Positions 26,059 to 34,235 are shown, numbered from the stretch's first letter. The stretch: 34,235 nt of DNA from Nitrospirota bacterium (GCA_021783515.1 JAJXTV010000035.1:1-34235); one strand, 5' to 3'. Program-made: numbers and translations. Notes: generated from the sequence alone by a model not told the origin.

Positions 26059-27141
26059 ATGCGTTATCGTTTCCTGATGATTGTGCTCATGATGGTAATG
26101 GCAGCCGCGACGAGGGTATCCGCCGATGTATACGTTTCAAACGCAAATGCGTCGATAACCGTATATGCGACAAACGCAACCGGCAACGCAGTTCCTGTCC
26201 GCACGATTGCCGGTGCTGCGACAAATCTCAATTCCCCTGAGGGGATCACGGTCGACACGGTGAACAACGAGCTGTACGTCGCCGATTTTTTCGGACAGGC
26301 GGTAAGGGTGTACGCGCTGAATGCAAACGGCAATGCCGCCCCGGTGCGGGAATTGATAAACGGACCGAATTCGAATATCGGCCAGCCCCGCATGGTTGCG
26401 GTCGATACGGTCAGCAATGAAATCTATGTGGCCACCATTCATAATGAAATTATCGTATTCCCCCGCACCGCCAGCGGAGACGCCGTGCCGATAAGGACGA
26501 TAAGCGGCGCGGCAACGCTCATCAAGAACCCCATCAGCATTTCTCTCGATATGGCAAACGATGAGCTGCTCGTAGACAGCTATGATGTCGGAGGACCGAG
26601 CGTTCCCGGCATTCTCGTCTTCAACAGAACCGACTCCGGCAATGTCGCGCCAAAACGCCTCATCTCAGGCGGCAACACCCAGATAGGGACATATACGAAC
26701 TACGTGCGGGTGGATGCGGTAAACAATGAAATATTCTCCCAAGGGGATGACGGGCTTGGGGTTGTCGTCTTTTCGCGCACGGCAAGCGGGAATATAGCCC
26801 CTCTCAGAAACCTCACCGGCGCCTCCACCGGCCTGCTTACCGCTGGCGGGCTGCTGCCCGACCTTGCCAATAATACTCTCATCGTGGCGGACACAAGTGG
26901 CAACAGCCTGCGGGTATATTCGCGGACGGCGACCGGCAATGTGGCCCCTCTTCTGACCGTTTCCGGCCCTGCAACCGGGCTTTTGTCGCCGTCGGGAATA
27001 GACATAGACTCCACAGGAGGATTTATCGTTTCTGCGGCAGCCCAAACGGTTCCCGCCATGAACAAATGGGGACTGATACTTTTCGTGCTGCTGGCGGGTC
27101 TTGGCGCCGCTTACCATGTGAGGCGGCGAAGAGCAAGATAA
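26059..27141 (+). CDS. Exported beta-propeller-like protein with IPTL-CTERM sorting tail
   Basis: A 360-residue secreted protein. The signal peptide is about 1-24 (ends VSADVYV). Six or seven tandem repeats of about 45-50 residues follow (pattern V-V-R-T-A-GN-P-R-I-G-T-L--P-GI--D--N-E), as in NHL/SMP-type beta propellers. Residues 330-360 form an IPTL-CTERM-like sorting signal: VPAMNKWGLILFVLLAG, then an Arg cluster RRRR. Such tails are processed by exosortase-type enzymes, and the mature protein is placed on the surface or in the extracellular matrix. GGAGGG lies 4 nt before ATG 26059. It stands alone between its own promoter and terminator. Ligand unknown. Confidence 0.85.
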   Translation: MRYRFLMIVLMMVMAAATRVSADVYVSNANASITVYATNATGNAVPVRTIAGAATNLNSPEGITVDTVNNELYVADFFGQAVRVYALNANGNAAPVRELINGPNSNIGQPRMVAVDTVSNEIYVATIHNEIIVFPRTASGDAVPIRTISGAATLIKNPISISLDMANDELLVDSYDVGGPSVPGILVFNRTDSGNVAPKRLISGGNTQIGTYTNYVRVDAVNNEIFSQGDDGLGVVVFSRTASGNIAPLRNLTGASTGLLTAGGLLPDLANNTLIVADTSGNSLRVYSRTATGNVAPLLTVSGPATGLLSPSGIDIDSTGGFIVSAAAQTVPAMNKWGLILFVLLAGLGAAYHVRRRRAR

Positions 27142-27160
27142 CGGAATCAAGGACGTTTCG

Positions 27161-27188
27161 GGCGAGGGCCTCCCCTCGCCTTTTTTTT
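27161..27188 (+). terminator. Strong intrinsic terminator
   Basis: GGCGAGGG (27161-27168), loop CCTC, CCCTCGCC (27173-27180), then eight Ts. It lies 20 bp after the IPTL-CTERM gene. Confidence 0.92.
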
Positions 27189-27244
27189 GGGAGGGAGGTC
27201 TTTACCCCGCCACCGACACTGCAACGTCAACTGCGGAAAACTTG

Positions 27245-27673
27245 CTATTCCTTCAGCCAGCGCTCCAGCAGGGGCTTCAACTCCTTGCTGAACTGGCCGA
27301 GGTCGAAGGCCTTCTGGAGAAACCAGTCGGCGCCGGCGGCGTATGATTCTTTCCTGTCCGCCTCCAGAGCGGAGTTGGTCACGACGATAACGCGCACCTT
27401 CTTCAGGCGATCATCGGAGCGGACCCTCCGCAGCATATCGATGCCGCTCATGCCGGGCATCTTGAGATCGAGGAATATGACCACGGGCAAATCTTCCATC
27501 CCTTTCAGCAGTTCAAGCGCCTCCTCCCCATTCGATGCGGTCTTCACCTTCACGCCGCTCAGGATCATCGACAGCGCCCTGCCGGTGATCTCGATCTCGT
27601 CGGGATTGTCATCGACGATCAGAATTGCGCGCTCTGAATTGTGGATTGCCCCCTGTGGATTTTTCGTCGCCAT
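27245..27673 (-). CDS. Single-domain response regulator (Rcp1-like)
   Basis: A 142-residue receiver. D21/D22, phospho-acceptor D69 in VIFLDLKMPGMSG, T99 and K121 in WFLQKAFD. The loop after the acidic pair (NPDEIEIT) and overall size match the Rcp1-type receivers that pair with PAS/GAF or phytochrome kinases. It lies 71 bp after the large hybrid kinase on the same strand, so it is probably that kinase's partner. No output domain is present. Confidence 0.9.
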   Translation of the reverse strand: MATKNPQGAIHNSERAILIVDDNPDEIEITGRALSMILSGVKVKTASNGEEALELLKGMEDLPVVIFLDLKMPGMSGIDMLRRVRSDDRLKKVRVIVVTNSALEADRKESYAAGADWFLQKAFDLGQFSKELKPLLERWLKE

Positions 27674-27744
27674 CTGCCGTTCGGTCTTCTTTTTTGCTAA
27701 TAGTCTATCCCAAAGAAAGCGGTTTGTATACTCTCTCCGCCCGC

Positions 27745-30700
27745 TCAGCCGAGGGTAAAATAGATCGTCGAGCCCTTTCCTTTTTCGCCCTCCGCCCAGA
27801 CCCTCCCCCCGTGGCGCTGAATAATGCGCTCCACGATGGTAAGACCGATGCCGGTGCCCTCGAACTCCCCTTCCGAATGGAGTCTCTGGAAAGGCCAGAA
27901 CATCTTCTCGGCATAGTCCGGATTGAAGCCGGCGCCGTTGTCCCTGACGTAATACACGGTCTCTCCGTCCCGCTCGACAGAACCCATCTCGATGCGCGCA
28001 CCGGCAGTCTTCGAGGTAAATTTCCAGGCATTGCCGAGGAGGTTCGAAAGGACAAGCCCGATCAAGCGCGGATCGGCGTGAGCGACGAGGCCGGCCTGGA
28101 TCTCGATGTCGACCGTCCTGCCGGGGTCTGCCTCCCGCATCTCGGCCACCAGGGCATCCGCCTTCCCGCTCATATCGACCTCCGCCCTCTCCATCTCCTG
28201 CCGCGAGATCTTCGAAAGGTGAAGGAGGTCGTCCATCAGTCTGTTCATCTTCACCGAGCTTTTCTGGATGCGGGATAGATACTCGAGCCCCTGAGAGTCA
28301 AGTTTCCCCGCGTAATCGTCACTCAGGATCCTGGCGAAGCCCGCCATCGACCGCAGCGGCGCGCGGAGATCGTGGGAGATCGAATAGATGAAGAATTCGA
28401 GCTCCATGTTGACCGTTTCGAGCTCGACGTTCCGCGCCGCCATAACCTCGCTCAGCGCAAGGACATCCGATTCGTTCCTCATACGGACCACGGCGACCGC
28501 CACCTGATCGGCAACCGCCCTCATTAATGAGAGATCCTCTTCGTTGAAGGTCTCCCGGGAACAGGTCCCGAACGAGAGAGTGCCGATCACCATCCCTCCC
28601 GGTCCGATAAGCGGATGACAGCAGTAGGCCTTTATCCCGTAGGACTTCACAGAGTCTGTCCGCTCGTCCGGAGTTGTCGGGATATGCTCCGCGACGATCC
28701 GCGCTCCCTCCCTAGCGACGCAGCCGCACACCGCGGAGCCCACGTCCAGCCATTCGATCCGTTTCGCCTCTTTTTCTGGTATGCCGGCCCAGGCGTTCAG
28801 ATGGAGCTTCCCGGCATCTTCATCCATAAGGAAATTGAAGAAGGCGTGGCAGTCGAGGTGCTCCATCACCTTTTTGCAGACCGACTCGACGACTTTCTGG
28901 GGCTCGGTGGACTGCAGGAGTTCGCCAGCCGTCGCCATCAGCAATTCGAAGCGGCCGAGGCTCCTCCTGAGCGCCTCCTCAGTCCGCTCGCGGTCGGTGA
29001 TGTCGTGCACCATCCCCCCGGACCTGATGATCCTGCCTGATGCGTCCCTGAAATGCTCGCATTTTTCATGGACATAACGCACTTCACCGGTGGATTTCTG
29101 CGCGACCCTGTGCTCCATTTCATAAGTATCCCGGCCTTCGCGGATCGACTCGGAATAGGCAGCGTCCACTGCGGCGCGATCGTCTGGATGAACCGCCTCG
29201 AGGAATGCTTCATAGGTCGCACCGAATTCCTGCGGCTCCATGCCGAAGATCCGGTAAACCTCGTCCGACCAAGTCAGCGTATTGTCGAGAAGATCAAGCT
29301 CCCAGCTCCCGAGATGAGCAATTTCCTGCGCCCTCTTCAACCTCTCCTCGCTTTCGCGCAGGGCCTGCTCCGTCTGTTTGCGATCGGTGATGTCTATGCA
29401 GGTGCCGACCCATTCCCGGACACTTCCGTCTTCCTTCAGCACGGGGATGCCGCGGGCCAGGAAGTGCCGATAGACCCCGTCGTGTCTGCGCAGACGATAT
29501 TCCACCTCGTACGTGCGCTTCTCCTTTACGGCCTCATTCCATTCCTGTACGGTATGGTCTACGTCATCAGGGTGAAGAGATTCCGCCCAGCCCCACCCCT
29601 TGATCTCATCGTATGTCTTGCCGGTATATTCCCTCCACGAAGGTAAATCTTCTATTACTTCTCCCTCTGCATTCGTCGTCCATCCCAACTGCCCCGTTAC
29701 TTCAATATAAGACCGGGAACGCTCCCCGCTTACCCGCAGCGCATCCTCGGCACGCTTGCGCTCGATGAGCTCCCAGGAAAAGTCGCCCAGCTGCGAAGCG
29801 ATCTCCACGTCCACCGCGTTATAGTCGAAGGACTTGTTGCCCACGCCGATGACCGCGACGATGCGGCTGCCCCGCATCAGGGGAATGACCATCTGCCGGA
29901 CAACCGGCGCATGGCCATGCGGCAGCCCCTTCCGGTGAGGCAGAGATGCGTAGTCGTTGTGGATGACCGGTCTCCGCTCCCGCACGCAATCCACCCATAC
30001 ACCCGCCTGAGATACAGGATAGTGGCTGCCCTTGCCCTCGGCAGTGCACATCTTCTGGAGAGTATTCGTCGACCAGTTCTGCAGGGATAGTGTTTCCTGG
30101 TCGGCCTCGACAAAGTGATAAAACCCGATTGTGCTCTGTGTCTGCGCCTCGATCTCATCAAGCGCCATGCGGAGCATGTCATTGGGGGAAATGTCCGTTG
30201 CGTAAAAAGTCTCTAGCATTCTCAGGCGCGCCCTCGCCACGCCCTCCGCCCGCTTCAGCCCGCTGATCTCGTACGCGTAGATCCGCACGACACCGAACTC
30301 CGAAGCGACATGAACGGTTTCTCCGTAAACCCTGTCCTTTACCGTTACCTCGCGATAGACCGAACTCTCCTGCCTTCCGGTGTTTCGCAGGATGGCGGCG
30401 ATGTCCTCCGGCAGAAAGACCTCCACGTCGTCCTTGTCCATTCCCTCGCTCTGCAGCAGACGTTTCGTAGCCGGGTTGGCGAAGGTGATCGTGCCCGAAA
30501 AGTCCACCTCGATCACCGGGTTAGGATTAAACCGGGGGAATGACGCCAGATGAATCGTCAGCTTCTCCGCCCGCTTGAGGTCCGAGACGTCCTGATACGT
30601 GATGACCGCGCCCTCGATGCGGTTGTCGGCAGTCCGGTACGGCAGTGCGGAGCGCACATACCAGGCGCCGCCGATTTCGATCTCTTTTCTGACCGGCACG

Positions 30701-33021
30701 AGATGGTCGATGACCGCACCGGCATCGGCGATGAGGTCCGGCCCGAGCCCCTCCTGAGACATGTCGGCGATCGACCTGCCGAGATCCGAAGGGATCAGCT
30801 TCAGCAGTCTTGACATCGCGGGGGTGAAGCGTTTCACCCTGAACTGGAGGTCGAGGAACAGAGTAGGAATGTTCGTGCCCGCCAGGAAGTTGCTCAGGTC
30901 GTTGTTCGTCTCCTCCTGCTCCTCGATCTTCGACTGCAGCTGGGCATTCACCGTGATCAGCTCTTCGTTGAGCGACTGGAGCTCTTCCCGCGAGGTCTCC
31001 AGCTCCTCGTTAGCCGCCTGAAACTCCTCGTTGGAAGACTGGAGCTCTTCATTGAGGCTCCTCAGCTGCTCGATATTGCTCTGCAGTTCCCGGCGGGTCG
31101 CGGAGAGCTCTCCTTCGAGTTGGCGGATTGCGCTGTCATCGCCTGCAGGCTCGGGGGCCTCCGCCTTTGCAGAGGCTCCCCGGCTTTCGAAAAAGACCAC
31201 CAGGAAGAGCGCCTCCTTCAATTTCGAAACGCGGATGCGGGTCCGCATCTTCTTTCCATTTTCGCCTGGGAAGGCCGCCTGTAGCGTGACCGCTGCCGCT
31301 TCCGCGCCGGCCCGGTAGAGGGCACCCCTCACCCTGTTTCCGAGATGATCAGGCAGGAGCTCAAGCAGGTTCTGCGAAGGGGCGCCGCGCGGTTGGCGCA
31401 GATACCGGTGAGTCGGGCCGCTAAGATAGAGGATCTCGCAATGCTGATCCACGGCAACCGCGGCCGGACCGACCTCTTCGAGCAGCGCCTGCTGCACAAC
31501 CTCCATAAGACTTTTCTGAGATTCAGGTGCCGACCGGGGAAAAGGGGTGGGAAGGCGCTCGGGGGCAAAGGGCGCCATGAGCGCGAGGCGGGACGGCCGT
31601 TCCGTTGCGAGCCTCTGGTAGATTCGGCATTTCTTATGGGGCAGAGACTTAAAGAGCGCACTTCTCCTGCCCGGCGTCTCGGCATTCCCGAGAAACAGAT
31701 ACCCTCCATCCCTGAGCGCATAATGGAACAGTGAAATGCATCTTTCCTGCGCCGCCGGCTCGAGGTAGATGAGAAGGTTGCGGCAGATGATCAGGTCGAG
31801 ACGGGAGAAAGGCGGATCGATGAGGAGGTCCTGTCTGGCAAAGACGACTGACTCCCGGACCTCCTTCGAGACGGCCGCCGACAATCCGTCTTCCTCCAAT
31901 GTGAAAAACTGTTTCATGTAATCAGGAGGCACATCGGCAGCGACGCTGGCCGGGTATTTTCCCTCTCTCGCCCTTTCGAGCGCGGGTTCGTTGATGTCGG
32001 TGGCGAATACCTGTATCTCCCGCTTCCGGCCGGCGAGATCGAACTCGCCGCGGAGCAGCATGGCGATAGAATAGGCCTCCTCGCCCGTAGCGCACGCAGG
32101 AGCCCAGACGCGCACCGGGAGGTCGTCGTCCGAGGCGGCGAGCTTCCGTATCACTCCGGTCCCGAGGGCCTTCCAGGCGAGCCGGTCGCGGAAGAAAGAG
32201 GTGACGCCGATCATGAGGTCCGAGGCGACACTGTCCGCTTCGGAGTCCTTCTCTGCCACCAGCGAAAGGTACTCGCTGACCGAAGATACCCCTTTCAGAT
32301 ACATCCGTCTTCTGATCCTCCTGCCGACAACGGTCTTTTTGTAGTGATGGAAGGTATGGCCCGTCTTTTCCCGTATCAGTCGGTACAGGGTCTCGAACTC
32401 GGCGGGCGCAAGATCGGTATCAGACGCCGCCGGACCTCCTTCCCCCAGTTTAAGTATCTCCCGGGCGATCTCCTCGGGCGGCAGGATGCCGTCGGCCCGG
32501 CCCGTGCCGATCGCCGCAAGCGGCATGCCGGTAAACCCGGCCGTCGAAGGGTCCTGTACGAATACGGTACCGCCTGCCGACCGGACCGCCTGTATGCCCC
32601 TTGCCCCGTCCGTCCCGGCGCCGGAGAAGACGACGCCGATCGCGCGCTCCCCCGCCTCTTCCGCAAGAGAAGCGAAGAACTCGTCTATCGGCAGATGAAA
32701 ATGGTCCTTGGCGGGAGCGGATACCTGGAACAAACCCTGCCCGATGCCGACGGCCTTTCCCGGAGGGCAGAGGTATATCTTTCCGGGAAGGAGCCGGAGC
32801 CTTTCGGCCACCTCGCAGATCTCGAGGTCGGGTCTTCTGGCGCTGAGGAGGCCGGGCAGAAGGCTCTTGTGCTTCGTCGAGAGATGCTGCATGAACACGA
32901 TGGCGAAGGAGAATTCCCTGGGGAGCGCGCCGATGAAGCATTCGAGGGCGTTCAGTCCTCCGGCGGATGCGCCTATGCCGACGACCGGAAAGGAGGCAGC
33001 GCCGCGCTTTTCGCCTGCCAT
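27745..33021 (-). CDS. CheB-CheR-PAS-GAF hybrid histidine kinase
   Basis: A 1758-residue signalling protein. Order: CheB methylesterase domain (about 10-190) with S19, H46 and D138 as triad; CheR methyltransferase domain (about 210-475) with VTSFFRD, WAPACATGEEAYSIAM and CRNLLIY; a PAS domain; a coiled coil (about 640-715) rich in LNEELQSSNEEF-like repeats; PAS domains; a GAF-like domain (TIGFYHFVEADQETLSLQNW); PAS/PAC repeats with IDITDRKQTEQAL-type ends; a second GAF; then HisKA with H1550 (SISHDLRAPLRS) and an ATPase domain with N, G1 DNGAGF and G2 GTGIGL. The CheB part lacks its usual receiver. Start 33021 (ATG, AGGAGA upstream) begins 14 residues after an alternative TTG at 33063. No membrane segment: a cytoplasmic sensor. 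Targets of its CheB/CheR halves are unknown. Confidence 0.93.
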   Translation of the reverse strand: MAGEKRGAASFPVVGIGASAGGLNALECFIGALPREFSFAIVFMQHLSTKHKSLLPGLLSARRPDLEICEVAERLRLLPGKIYLCPPGKAVGIGQGLFQVSAPAKDHFHLPIDEFFASLAEEAGERAIGVVFSGAGTDGARGIQAVRSAGGTVFVQDPSTAGFTGMPLAAIGTGRADGILPPEEIAREILKLGEGGPAASDTDLAPAEFETLYRLIREKTGHTFHHYKKTVVGRRIRRRMYLKGVSSVSEYLSLVAEKDSEADSVASDLMIGVTSFFRDRLAWKALGTGVIRKLAASDDDLPVRVWAPACATGEEAYSIAMLLRGEFDLAGRKREIQVFATDINEPALERAREGKYPASVAADVPPDYMKQFFTLEEDGLSAAVSKEVRESVVFARQDLLIDPPFSRLDLIICRNLLIYLEPAAQERCISLFHYALRDGGYLFLGNAETPGRRSALFKSLPHKKCRIYQRLATERPSRLALMAPFAPERLPTPFPRSAPESQKSLMEVVQQALLEEVGPAAVAVDQHCEILYLSGPTHRYLRQPRGAPSQNLLELLPDHLGNRVRGALYRAGAEAAAVTLQAAFPGENGKKMRTRIRVSKLKEALFLVVFFESRGASAKAEAPEPAGDDSAIRQLEGELSATRRELQSNIEQLRSLNEELQSSNEEFQAANEELETSREELQSLNEELITVNAQLQSKIEEQEETNNDLSNFLAGTNIPTLFLDLQFRVKRFTPAMSRLLKLIPSDLGRSIADMSQEGLGPDLIADAGAVIDHLVPVRKEIEIGGAWYVRSALPYRTADNRIEGAVITYQDVSDLKRAEKLTIHLASFPRFNPNPVIEVDFSGTITFANPATKRLLQSEGMDKDDVEVFLPEDIAAILRNTGRQESSVYREVTVKDRVYGETVHVASEFGVVRIYAYEISGLKRAEGVARARLRMLETFYATDISPNDMLRMALDEIEAQTQSTIGFYHFVEADQETLSLQNWSTNTLQKMCTAEGKGSHYPVSQAGVWVDCVRERRPVIHNDYASLPHRKGLPHGHAPVVRQMVIPLMRGSRIVAVIGVGNKSFDYNAVDVEIASQLGDFSWELIERKRAEDALRVSGERSRSYIEVTGQLGWTTNAEGEVIEDLPSWREYTGKTYDEIKGWGWAESLHPDDVDHTVQEWNEAVKEKRTYEVEYRLRRHDGVYRHFLARGIPVLKEDGSVREWVGTCIDITDRKQTEQALRESEERLKRAQEIAHLGSWELDLLDNTLTWSDEVYRIFGMEPQEFGATYEAFLEAVHPDDRAAVDAAYSESIREGRDTYEMEHRVAQKSTGEVRYVHEKCEHFRDASGRIIRSGGMVHDITDRERTEEALRRSLGRFELLMATAGELLQSTEPQKVVESVCKKVMEHLDCHAFFNFLMDEDAGKLHLNAWAGIPEKEAKRIEWLDVGSAVCGCVAREGARIVAEHIPTTPDERTDSVKSYGIKAYCCHPLIGPGGMVIGTLSFGTCSRETFNEEDLSLMRAVADQVAVAVVRMRNESDVLALSEVMAARNVELETVNMELEFFIYSISHDLRAPLRSMAGFARILSDDYAGKLDSQGLEYLSRIQKSSVKMNRLMDDLLHLSKISRQEMERAEVDMSGKADALVAEMREADPGRTVDIEIQAGLVAHADPRLIGLVLSNLLGNAWKFTSKTAGARIEMGSVERDGETVYYVRDNGAGFNPDYAEKMFWPFQRLHSEGEFEGTGIGLTIVERIIQRHGGRVWAEGEKGKGSTIYFTLG

Positions 33022-33111
33022 CAGAAGAACTCTCCTGCGGCACGACCGGAGAAGGGACAGCATTTTCGCACCCCGCGTGTCGCGGACTTCTCAGACGCGC
33101 ACATGTATTAC

Positions 33112-33141
33112 ATTCTATCACAGGGTGTTTGGGGCTGTCAC
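33112..33141 (-). promoter_or_regulatory. Promoter of the hybrid kinase gene
   Basis: Minus-strand GTGACA (33141-33136), 18 bp, TAGAAT (33117-33112). The start site would be near 33105, leaving a leader of about 85 nt. Confidence 0.45.
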
Positions 33142-33635
33142 GGAGGCGTCTTTTCGCAGGCGCCCGGAGGCGGGTGCGTTTCCGGACAATTCCAGCTGCT
33201 CCCAATTCATGCCCCTTTTGCCGCATAGCATGCACCCCCGTTTTGTATGGTCCATCGATTATTCCTCAAATCGCGTTTGTAACGGGCTGCCACTTCCCAA
33301 TCGCAACAAACGCATTTCGCGATCGCGGCGGTTTCCGCAGTCCATCCAGTACACGGCATCCCGCCTAATTTCAATGCAAGGGCAGCCTTTGACTGAGAGC
33401 CGATAGATCTTCCCGGCTGCAACTCTTGAAGAGTTTGTCCCGAAACACAGTTGCCTCAACGAAAGCGATCATTCTGAACCAACCTCAGCTAGCGAAGATT
33501 GCAGATTAGAAGCACTGACGCTTATTCGTACCTCTCATCCGGGAGAAAATGGTGTTGTGTGTTCATTTCCTTCCGAAAACCTCGCTGTGAAATAATGCAA
33601 TGTTTCAGTGCGCGAGCTCTAATCATAACTTGAGC
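33142..33635. other. Intergenic stretch without a supported gene
   Basis: About 500 bp between the kinase promoter and the riboswitch promoter. Base composition is visibly lower in GC than the preceding genes. Two short minus-strand frames (33207-33422 and 33259-33459) are Cys-containing but not recognisable and overlap each other. No tRNA, repeat or insertion-sequence end was seen. It may be decayed coding DNA. Confidence 0.4.
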
Positions 33636-33664
33636 TTGACACGATTCTCTTGTACGTGTTTAAA
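33636..33664 (+). promoter_or_regulatory. Promoter upstream of the riboswitch
   Basis: TTGACA (33636-33641), 17 bp, TTTAAA (33659-33664). The predicted start near 33671 falls just before the riboswitch-like structure. Confidence 0.5.
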
Positions 33665-33677
33665 TGCCTCAACCACC

Positions 33678-33754
33678 GAAAGGATAAGATCCGGGCAACC
33701 GGATGGCGCAAAGCAACCTGTCCCGTGAGGGATCGAGGGGCTGTCGAAGTGGAT
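33678..33754 (+). promoter_or_regulatory. Probable c-di-GMP-I (GEMM-like) riboswitch
   Basis: The order of parts matches the GEMM family: an AAGGATAAG strand, a hairpin ATCCGG-GCAA-CCGGAT (33689-33704) with a GNRA tetraloop, the hallmark GCGCAAAGC (33706-33714; consensus ACGCAAAGC), a second hairpin TCCC-GTGA-GGGA (33721-33732), and GCTGTCGAA (33740-33748; consensus GCUGCCGAA). An intrinsic terminator follows at once, as expected for an expression platform. The first G of GCGCAAAGC departs from consensus, and I could not run a covariance model. Confidence 0.65.
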
Positions 33755-33764
33755 GGGGAATTTG

Positions 33765-33794
33765 AGCTTACCTTTTCGGAGGTAGGCTTTTTTT
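33765..33794 (+). terminator. Riboswitch terminator (expression platform)
   Basis: AGCTTACC (33765-33772), an 8-nt loop, GGTAGGCT (33781-33788) with one G-U pair, then T7. It stands between the aptamer and the ATG at 33833, so it would control read-through. Confidence 0.75.
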
Positions 33795-33832
33795 ATTTGT
33801 GGGGATAAAAGATACCGGGAGGGTAATGGGGC

Positions 33833-34213
33833 ATGGGAGATCATCAATTCAGCCGTTCACTGAGAATCATATCCGCTGTAGTCTTATCTTTCTTTTGCTG
33901 GACATTCGCGGGCGGTGTGGATGTCGCCTATGCGATTAAAGACAGCTCTCAGCCGGCAGCTATCAGCAAGCAGCAAACCACAACTTCGCCGAACCACGGT
34001 GAGCAGATGGATGCAATGGCTGATGACGAGCCATGTGAGGCGATACCATCGGCATTACGAAAGCAGCGGTCATGTATGGCAGGGCAGGTACAAGAGCTTC
34101 ATGGTGCAAAACGAAGGTCATTTGCTGATGGTGTTGAGATATATCGAGGGCAATCCTGTACGCGCGAAGATGGTGTCTTCGGCCAAGGAATGGCGATGGT
34201 CTTCTCACAATGA
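33833..34213 (+). CDS. Signal-peptide ORF, apparently truncated by a transposase fragment
   Basis: The frame gives 126 residues. Residues 1-33 are a convincing signal peptide (SRSLRIISAVVLSFFCWTFAGG, cleavage near AYA), followed by a Ser/Gln-rich segment to about residue 55. GGGAGG lies 12 nt before the ATG. From about 34000 the DNA instead codes, in another frame, for a RAYT transposase, so the last 70 residues here are probably not a natural continuation. The original gene likely encoded a larger exported protein under c-di-GMP control. Its identity cannot be recovered from what remains. Confidence 0.55.
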   Translation: MGDHQFSRSLRIISAVVLSFFCWTFAGGVDVAYAIKDSSQPAAISKQQTTTSPNHGEQMDAMADDEPCEAIPSALRKQRSCMAGQVQELHGAKRRSFADGVEIYRGQSCTREDGVFGQGMAMVFSQ

Positions 34214-34235
34214 AGTACTGGGTGGGGAGAGGCGT
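33999..34235 (+). mobile_element. Partial REP-associated tyrosine transposase (RAYT, Y1_Tnp)
   Basis: Reading in the frame of ATG 34011, the DNA encodes RWMQWLMTSHVRRYHRHY, then SGHVWQGRYKSF, LRYIEGNPVRAKMVSSAKEW and RWSSHNEVLGG: the C-terminal half of RAYT/TnpA_REP proteins, with the second conserved region and the VRYIE-NPVRA block. The frame remains open at the window end. The N-terminal half with the HUH motif is absent, because the upstream DNA belongs to the signal-peptide ORF, so the copy is 5'-truncated and should be inactive. Confidence 0.8.

Noticed and set aside
27161-27188. Terminator acting also for the minus-strand kinase/receiver genes
   Set aside because: On the minus strand the hairpin is followed by GAAACG, not a T-run; it works for the plus strand only.
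33066-33077. TCGCACCCCGCG identical to part of the CRISPR repeat
   Set aside because: Only 12 bases match and the distinctive GGATTGAAAC end is missing; GC-rich chance match.
33207-33459. Small Cys-containing minus-strand proteins
   Set aside because: Two overlapping frames, neither recognisable nor with a ribosome site; could be one decayed gene, but evidence is too thin.

Overview
The window (about 34 kb, GC-rich by eye except for its last kilobase) reads as a chromosomal segment of a Gram-negative, probably anaerobic or respiratory bacterium. Exported c-type cytochrome motifs, a DUF4388 protein, UPF0182 and DUF2207 membrane proteins, an IPTL-CTERM surface protein and a heme-bearing chemoreceptor together suggest a Desulfobacterota/Nitrospirota-type genome. 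That placement is an inference from gene content; no rRNA or marker gene is present to prove it.

Layout. 1-536 is the leader-distal end of a type I-C-like CRISPR array with no cas genes in the window. 788-3115 (+) is a secreted/membrane DUF2207 protein and 3195-3776 (+) a response regulator ending in a zinc-ribbon-like tail. 3876-19900 (-) is one tightly packed chemosensory operon. In transcription order it holds: a GlgC-like remnant, a DUF4388/GAF-like protein, CheY, CheA, an ExeA/MshM-type AAA ATPase, CheW, a heme-c chemoreceptor with a C-terminal PhnD-like domain, a second chemoreceptor, CheW, a HEAT-repeat protein, CheR, CheB, a coiled-coil GAF protein and a second CheY. Most junctions overlap or abut, and good -35/-10 boxes lie at 20033-20004 (-). 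20106-22230 (+) carries a UPF0047 (YjbQ) protein, a SAM methyltransferase and hisH. 22278-25420 (-) carries UPF0182 and a small monoheme cytochrome c. 25562-27141 (+) carries a YkgJ-like Cys-cluster protein and a beta-propeller-like IPTL-CTERM protein with a strong terminator. 27245-33021 (-) holds a 1758-residue CheB-CheR-PAS-GAF-histidine kinase and a companion receiver. 33636-34235 (+) has a promoter, a probable c-di-GMP-I (GEMM-like) riboswitch with an intrinsic terminator, a signal-peptide ORF, and a RAYT transposase fragment running off the end.

How it fits together. The central operon is a complete adaptation-competent chemosensory pathway (receptors, two CheW, CheA, CheR, CheB, two CheY) without flagellar genes or CheC/CheD/CheX/CheZ. 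Its accessory genes (AAA ATPase, HEAT scaffold, DUF4388, GAF) suggest control of surface or pilus behaviour or another alternative function rather than ordinary swimming. One receptor appears to combine periplasmic heme sensing with a cytoplasmic PhnD-like ligand-binding domain, which is the most unusual feature seen. The second signalling locus (CheB/CheR hybrid kinase plus receiver) and the riboswitch-controlled exported ORF lie next door. Several genes appear to be transcribed from promoters placed so close to the ATG that the mRNAs would be leaderless.
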